DNA of 10,844 nt. Source: Trichomonas tenax. Taxonomy: Eukaryota > Parabasalia > Trichomonadida > Trichomonadidae. Location of the stretch: NCBI GenBank assembly GCA_023091735.1, contig JALKBU010001460.1, positions 1-10,844 of the forward strand, in the 5' to 3' direction. Made by a program: the position numbers and the translations under genes. Under the pieces are notes generated by a model. It did no database searches. It saw only the letters and a list, made by a program, of their open reading frames with translations, and was not told where the DNA came from. This document shows positions 7,366 through 10,844 of this stretch, one piece after another. Within the stretch, counting starts at the first letter, position 1; every line of letters starts with the position of its first letter.

Positions 7366-9534
7366 CTATAATGTTAGAGTTCTCAACCTATCAACAAATG
7401 ATCCAAAGTCGTCTGCTTCTGTTTCGAGACTCTTGGCAGATGGTTTTCCGGATAATGCTAATGGAGGAGGATTGACGGCTGTCAAGAGATACCTTGAGAG
7501 TCCTGAGTCTTGATCGCATGTGATGAACTGTGGAGCAGGGAATCTCAATTCCGCGAATGCTCTTGCGTCACTAACCGAATTGTTCAATATATTGTTGAGA
7601 TCTTCGTGTCCAGGCTGCTCGTGGACTTTCTGGTTTCTCCATGCAGCAATCGTCCTTCCGTAGCAAACGACAACTCTTGATAAGCAAGTGAGGACTAAAA
7701 TCCACTCAGGCATAAGTGAGTCTGCTGAAAGTGGAGCTTCATCAGGTTCGCTGCCGATGCAGTATCTCTTGAGAATTGGAACGAGCATCAAAGCGCTGTC
7801 GTCGGCGTTAAGTGAGTTAAATGCTGCGCGAATTGATGCAGTCATATCTGGTGTTGTGTTCTTTCCTGTGAAAACTTTGAGTCTCCTAAGATAGAAAATA
7901 AGCTGAGGGATACCTGAAACACGGGGAGAAATGAAGTTGGCTCCTTTAGCGAATCTCTGGCAGAATGCAATAACACTTGAATCAAGATCATCGATGACTC
8001 TGTTGACTGTTGATGATGCGAGTTTGAACATCGAGAGTCTGCCCAAAAGAGAAACAGCAGCTTCTTGATCGAAGCCACTGATTTGTGTGTTTGTGTCATC
8101 AGAAAATGCAATGCTTGCCGTGGAAACTCTTAAGTGAGTCTTCATTGTCTTGTTTGATCTGTATCTGCAGAGAATCTGAACAAAACAATTCTCAGATGGT
8201 GCTAAAGTGCCATTGAAGTCCATGAAGAAGCCGAATGCGGTGCCACGCCTAATTCCATTAACGCGCCACTGATCTGTGGAGTGAATGCCGACCTTTTGAC
8301 TGAGCGAATAAAACTTTCCAACAGGCGGATTTGCGCATCCGCATCCAACCATTCCAGCGACAGATAATTGCTTCGATCCATTGATAGTGATGATGGCCTC
8401 ACTGCCGGCGGTGTAGCACTCCCTCTTGAAGTAGCGAGTGATCGTTTCTATGAGATCTGCATCACTCCAGCCTTCGCCAATCGCATGGAAACCTCCTGTG
8501 CTCGTTACAAGAGGTTCTACTTCGTGGAATCCTGTTTCCTCGAAAGAGGCGGCAACATAGTTCACGCTGATTTGAGAATTGTTCGCTCTGGCTGCGAGTT
8601 CTGTGAAGAATTTGATCGAATCGGCTGTAAGTCTTGAATTTGCGATATCACTGAGCTGGCGAACGTTCTTCATCCTCTCGCTCTCAGCCATGCTTCCTGG
8701 GCCGCGAGTAATTGGTCCTCCAGTGAAAACCATGATATGTCCACCAGATTGCGGAAATGTAGCCTCAATGATACTGACGGCCATGTGGATCGCTGCTCCA
8801 GTGCATCTGTTGGCTCTATGACCCTTTTCGATTGGGAATGAATCTGAATCAAGTTGATCAATGATTGTTGTGAGCATTTGTTCGGCATCCTTAAGCGGAG
8901 CTATGAATCTGTTTGGAATACCTGAAGCAAGTGGTGCGATCTTCAATAATTGTTTAAGATCTGCAGAAGAATATAATTTTGTGCCATTGAAGACTGAAAA
9001 GCGAGGAATTTCCTCAAAGTATACTTCGTGGACTGAAATAATTGTTCCAAATGAGATAAATCCAACAAGTGCATTTTCAGGAATGCAAGCGATTGTCTGG
9101 AGAAGCAAATTCTTTAACTGTTGGTGTTGCTTTTCAGTGCAGCATACGTCAACAACGAAGAAATAAACCGGAGGAACGAGATTTTCTCTTTCATCAAGGA
9201 TATATTCAACAGTTGTATTTTGCTGCTGCAATTCAGCAGGAATGTTGTTCTGTGTCATATTCGTGTAATTTAATGGCAAAGGAACTCTTTGTTTGCAAAT
9301 TGGGCAAATCCTTGTCTTAGATTGCTCATCAATCGATGCGTACGGATTTAATATACACTTGCAGTTCTTGCAAACGCATGGCTGATAGTTTAAAACTTGA
9401 TCTTGATTTTGCAAATCCGAAAGGGGCGTGTAAATGCAGCCAAAAGGCATTCCAAGTTTCTCGTACTCGCTGTGTCTCGTTGGGGCAATGTTCCATGAGA
9501 AACGAATCGAAGAATTGCGTGAATCAACTTCCAT
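7366..9534 (-). CDS. Sec23, COPII coat subunit and Sar1 GTPase activator
   Basis: A 722-residue Sec23, the inner COPII coat protein that pairs with Sec24 on Sar1-GTP at ER exit sites and stimulates Sar1 GTP hydrolysis. Order of parts: N-terminal beta-strand segment (RFSWNIAP, 11-18); zinc finger with likely ligands C55, C58, C77, C80 and NPYA between them; trunk/vWA domain (about 120-370, with VYFFVVDV and FTGGPITRGPG); beta-sandwich (about 375-475); helical domain (about 490-595); and gelsolin-like domain (about 605-720, with CYGRTIAAWR and RFPAPQF). R681 in SRYLLTAVNPP sits where the Arg finger for Sar1 is expected. Length is close to the usual ~765. An ATG 102 bases upstream would add 34 AT-encoded, Phe/Tyr/Lys-rich residues; I start at 9534 because MEVDSRNSSIRFSWN matches known Sec23 N-termini. 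Intact, no intron. Confidence 0.96.
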   Translation of the reverse strand: MEVDSRNSSIRFSWNIAPTRHSEYEKLGMPFGCIYTPLSDLQNQDQVLNYQPCVCKNCKCILNPYASIDEQSKTRICPICKQRVPLPLNYTNMTQNNIPAELQQQNTTVEYILDERENLVPPVYFFVVDVCCTEKQHQQLKNLLLQTIACIPENALVGFISFGTIISVHEVYFEEIPRFSVFNGTKLYSSADLKQLLKIAPLASGIPNRFIAPLKDAEQMLTTIIDQLDSDSFPIEKGHRANRCTGAAIHMAVSIIEATFPQSGGHIMVFTGGPITRGPGSMAESERMKNVRQLSDIANSRLTADSIKFFTELAARANNSQISVNYVAASFEETGFHEVEPLVTSTGGFHAIGEGWSDADLIETITRYFKRECYTAGSEAIITINGSKQLSVAGMVGCGCANPPVGKFYSLSQKVGIHSTDQWRVNGIRRGTAFGFFMDFNGTLAPSENCFVQILCRYRSNKTMKTHLRVSTASIAFSDDTNTQISGFDQEAAVSLLGRLSMFKLASSTVNRVIDDLDSSVIAFCQRFAKGANFISPRVSGIPQLIFYLRRLKVFTGKNTTPDMTASIRAAFNSLNADDSALMLVPILKRYCIGSEPDEAPLSADSLMPEWILVLTCLSRVVVCYGRTIAAWRNQKVHEQPGHEDLNNILNNSVSDARAFAELRFPAPQFITCDQDSGLSRYLLTAVNPPPLALSGKPSAKSLETEADDFGSFVDRLRTLTL

Positions 9535-9718
9535 AAAAAAAAAATAAAAATAATCCGTCTGAAATTTTATTTCTTTTCTTTTTAGATTTTCATACTTTTC
9601 ATGATATGCTTTATATAAATCAATCAAAATTTTCATAATCTAATTTGCGAAAAAGTTTTTTCCAAAGAAAAATCATTATGCAAATGAGTCCAAGGCTTTT
9701 CTTTACAATATGTTTTAA

Positions 9719-10183
9719 ACGGCTGTATTGTTTATTTCATTATATAATGAGGACATCTCTACCTCATTCCTGGATTGTAATTCTCAAACATATAATCAAA
9801 ATAAAGAAAGTCAGCTTTTATTATATTGAAATCAGTATGAAAGAAGAGAGGAATTCAAAGCCATATATACTTGAACCAGTTGCGAGTTTGTTTCCATGAA
9901 TTGCCAAAAGGAATATTTTGACGGTGTTAAATTATTCAATATCTAAAACATCATTTTAGATGGAGGGAAAAAATTCTCGATTTCTGAAATCATAGAATCA
10001 TTAAATGGAACTCATTCAACCATATACCAATAGAAGTCTATAGCATATGTAGTTGTTTGTTATTGGAACTTCGAATCATTGATAAAAATCATAACTTTGT
10101 TTAAAATTAAAACCAATATTTATAATTCTTTATTGAATCGGAAGCCATTAAGTTATGGAGTGTATTCTCAAGCGGTTGCCTAA
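9719..10183 (+). pseudogene. Decayed coding sequence, unassigned trichomonad family
   Basis: A single plus-strand frame runs for 155 codons with only four internal stops (9827, about 9875, 9944, 10031), far fewer than this AT-rich sequence would be expected to contain. Protein-like stretches include YNEDISTSFLDCNSQTYNQ, ENQ/ERREEFKAIY-type charged helix, CEFVSMNCQKEYFDGVKLF and FSISEIIESLNGTHSTIY. The last is reminiscent of BTB-like repetitive trichomonad proteins, but I cannot confirm this. No start codon or promoter is evident. A more plausible-looking ATG-less frame at 9645-9899 is not supported. Treat as a probable relic of an expanded gene family. Confidence 0.35.
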
Positions 10184-10275
10184 ACTCTGTATTGCAAATT
10201 TCATCTAAGGAACCATATTTGATAGTGAAATTCCTTTGTTGAAATCTTGAATGTATTTAAACAGCCTGAAATATT

Positions 10276-10279
10276 TTTA
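10276..10279 (-). terminator. TAAA poly(A) signal after the two-TM gene
   Basis: On the minus strand TAAA (in AATAAAAA) lies about ten bases after the TAA stop at 10290-10292. It marks the second-frame stop, not the earlier first-frame stop at 10373, as the natural end of the gene. Confidence 0.4.
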
Positions 10280-10289
10280 TTGAAAAAAG

Positions 10290-10531
10290 TTAATATTTGC
10301 TAGAACTTGCTGCATTGGTGGCATTAACAGCTGTTGATATAAGAACTATTGCTTCTATAACCAGAATGATGGTCATAATAATTGCATCAATAAAGGAAAC
10401 ATTTTGCTCTCCTTGGTGTTGATCTTTTCGCCAAAGTAAAGAAGGATTCCAACAATTGGAAACAGGTTTCCTACAAGCGCGTGTATGAGGAATGGCATTC
10501 CTTCATCCTCACTCCAGTTTATGTCAGTCAT
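10290..10531 (-). CDS. Small protein with two membrane segments, split by a frameshift
   Basis: From ATG 10531 the first frame encodes MTDINWSEDEGMPF and a hydrophobic segment ending LLYFGEKINTK, then runs out of sense and stops at 10373. In the next frame sense resumes immediately (GEQNVSFIDAIIM) with a second hydrophobic segment and a polar tail ending NAASSSKY at stop 10290. Together this is an ~80-residue protein with an acidic N-terminus and membrane segments around residues 12-34 and 46-69. The shift lies near 10411, at the run AGGAGAGCAAAA (read on the minus strand), and one missing base would explain it. I do not recognise the family. Support: composition above background, an initiator-like site upstream, and TAAA downstream of the second-frame stop. 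A sequencing error, a recent pseudogene, or programmed shifting are all possible; no trichomonad intron signals are present. Confidence 0.5.
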
Positions 10532-10563
10532 TTAATGGAAATAAAGTCGTTTTATTGCTTATC

Positions 10564-10568
10564 AATGA
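10564..10568 (-). promoter_or_regulatory. Initiator-like element (TCATT) upstream of the two-TM gene
   Basis: TCATT on the minus strand fits the trichomonad initiator, with its A at 10566, 35 bases before the ATG at 10531. This is farther than at ODC, so weaker, but it lies between the right repeat arm and the gene. Confidence 0.3.
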
Positions 10569-10719
10569 TAATTACGTTTTTGTTTTCTTGACGGGTCTAA
10601 AAGTAGGAAAAGTAGGTTATTTGATATCTTGGAACCAATAGAAATGTATAATGCAAAATCATATTTCTAAGTTAGGCAATCAATACCCCAAGTTCCTTTT
10701 TTCTACAAAAAAAAAGTAT

Positions 10720-10844
10720 GGGAAAATTTTTCCTTCTGCGGTGTAGTCCCGCGACCTTCATAACTTTTTATCTGATCAATATTTTTTCGATTTGAAAGTA
10801 CTTTCATGTACATATTGATAGTTGTCTATCCAGTGGTATAAGTG
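10720..10844 (-). repeat. Right arm of the ~125 bp inverted repeat
   Basis: Reverse complement of 6-131 with one substitution and one missing base in the A/T block at its inner end. It contains the same GAAAGTACTTTC palindrome and the same GTAGTCCCGCGACC-type GC-rich core. It reaches the very last base of the window, so the outer boundary is unseen. In gene terms it lies upstream of the inward-pointing two-TM gene, just as the left arm lies upstream of PFK. Confidence 0.93.

Noticed and set aside
9535..9636. 34-residue N-terminal extension of Sec23
   Set aside because: The extra residues come from AT-rich leader sequence (Phe/Tyr/Lys-rich) and have no equivalent in Sec23; the internal ATG at 9534 gives the expected N-terminus.
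9645..9899. 84-codon plus-strand open frame after Sec23
   Set aside because: It begins with TTG, has no initiator, is composed of Phe/Ile/Lys-rich AT translation, and overlaps a different frame that looks more protein-like.
10373..10531. Intron in the two-TM gene
   Set aside because: No GTATGT 5' splice site or ACTAACACACAG-type 3' end, which trichomonad introns need, is present between the two halves.
1..10844. A Maverick/Polinton, mariner or MULE transposon
   Set aside because: Long inverted repeats fit the idea, but no DNA polymerase, integrase, ATPase, protease, capsid-like or transposase sequence is present; the interior is host genes and relics.

Overview
The window looks like nuclear DNA of a trichomonad parabasalid. 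A Tritrichomonas-like genome fits best, but the genus is my inference. The support is: intron-free eukaryotic genes for housekeeping proteins; strongly AT-rich spacers around more GC-rich coding blocks; TAAA signals on or just after stop codons (trichomonad poly(A) style); TCA-Py-W initiator-like sites a few bases upstream of some start codons; and decayed copies of surface-type families that are hugely expanded in trichomonads (BspA-like leucine-rich repeats and a repetitive cysteine-containing family).

Layout, left to right. Positions 6-131 are one arm of a ~125 bp inverted repeat whose partner is 10720-10844, so the repeat brackets the whole window. A phosphofructokinase-family gene (263-1567, +) follows. 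It converges on an ornithine decarboxylase gene (1878-3074, -). The spacer upstream of the decarboxylase contains a GC-richer, hairpin-rich stretch (3278-3393) that may be a structured RNA. A small lysine/glutamate-rich coiled-coil gene (3815-4195, +) comes next. Positions 4196-7365 hold no intact gene: an AT-rich spacer, then a decayed surface-protein-like gene (about 4950-6025) and a decayed BspA-like repeat gene (about 6026-6730), then weak coding relics. An intact Sec23 COPII coat gene (7366-9534, -) follows. Beyond it lies another coding relic (about 9719-10183) and a small two-membrane-segment protein gene with a frameshift (10290-10531, -), just inside the right repeat arm.

The genes do not form a pathway. 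PFK serves glycolysis, ODC makes putrescine, and Sec23 builds COPII vesicles; each has its own 5' and 3' signals, as usual in trichomonads. I see no polymerase, integrase, transposase, CRISPR array, tRNA or rRNA. The most notable features are the inverted repeat bracketing host genes (with one arm lying upstream of each outermost, inward-pointing gene), the altered phosphate-binding loop of the PFK, the candidate structured RNA, the frameshifted two-TM gene, and the block of pseudogenes. Both ends fall in the same repeat, so the simplest explanation of the window edges is that an assembly broke at a dispersed repeat.
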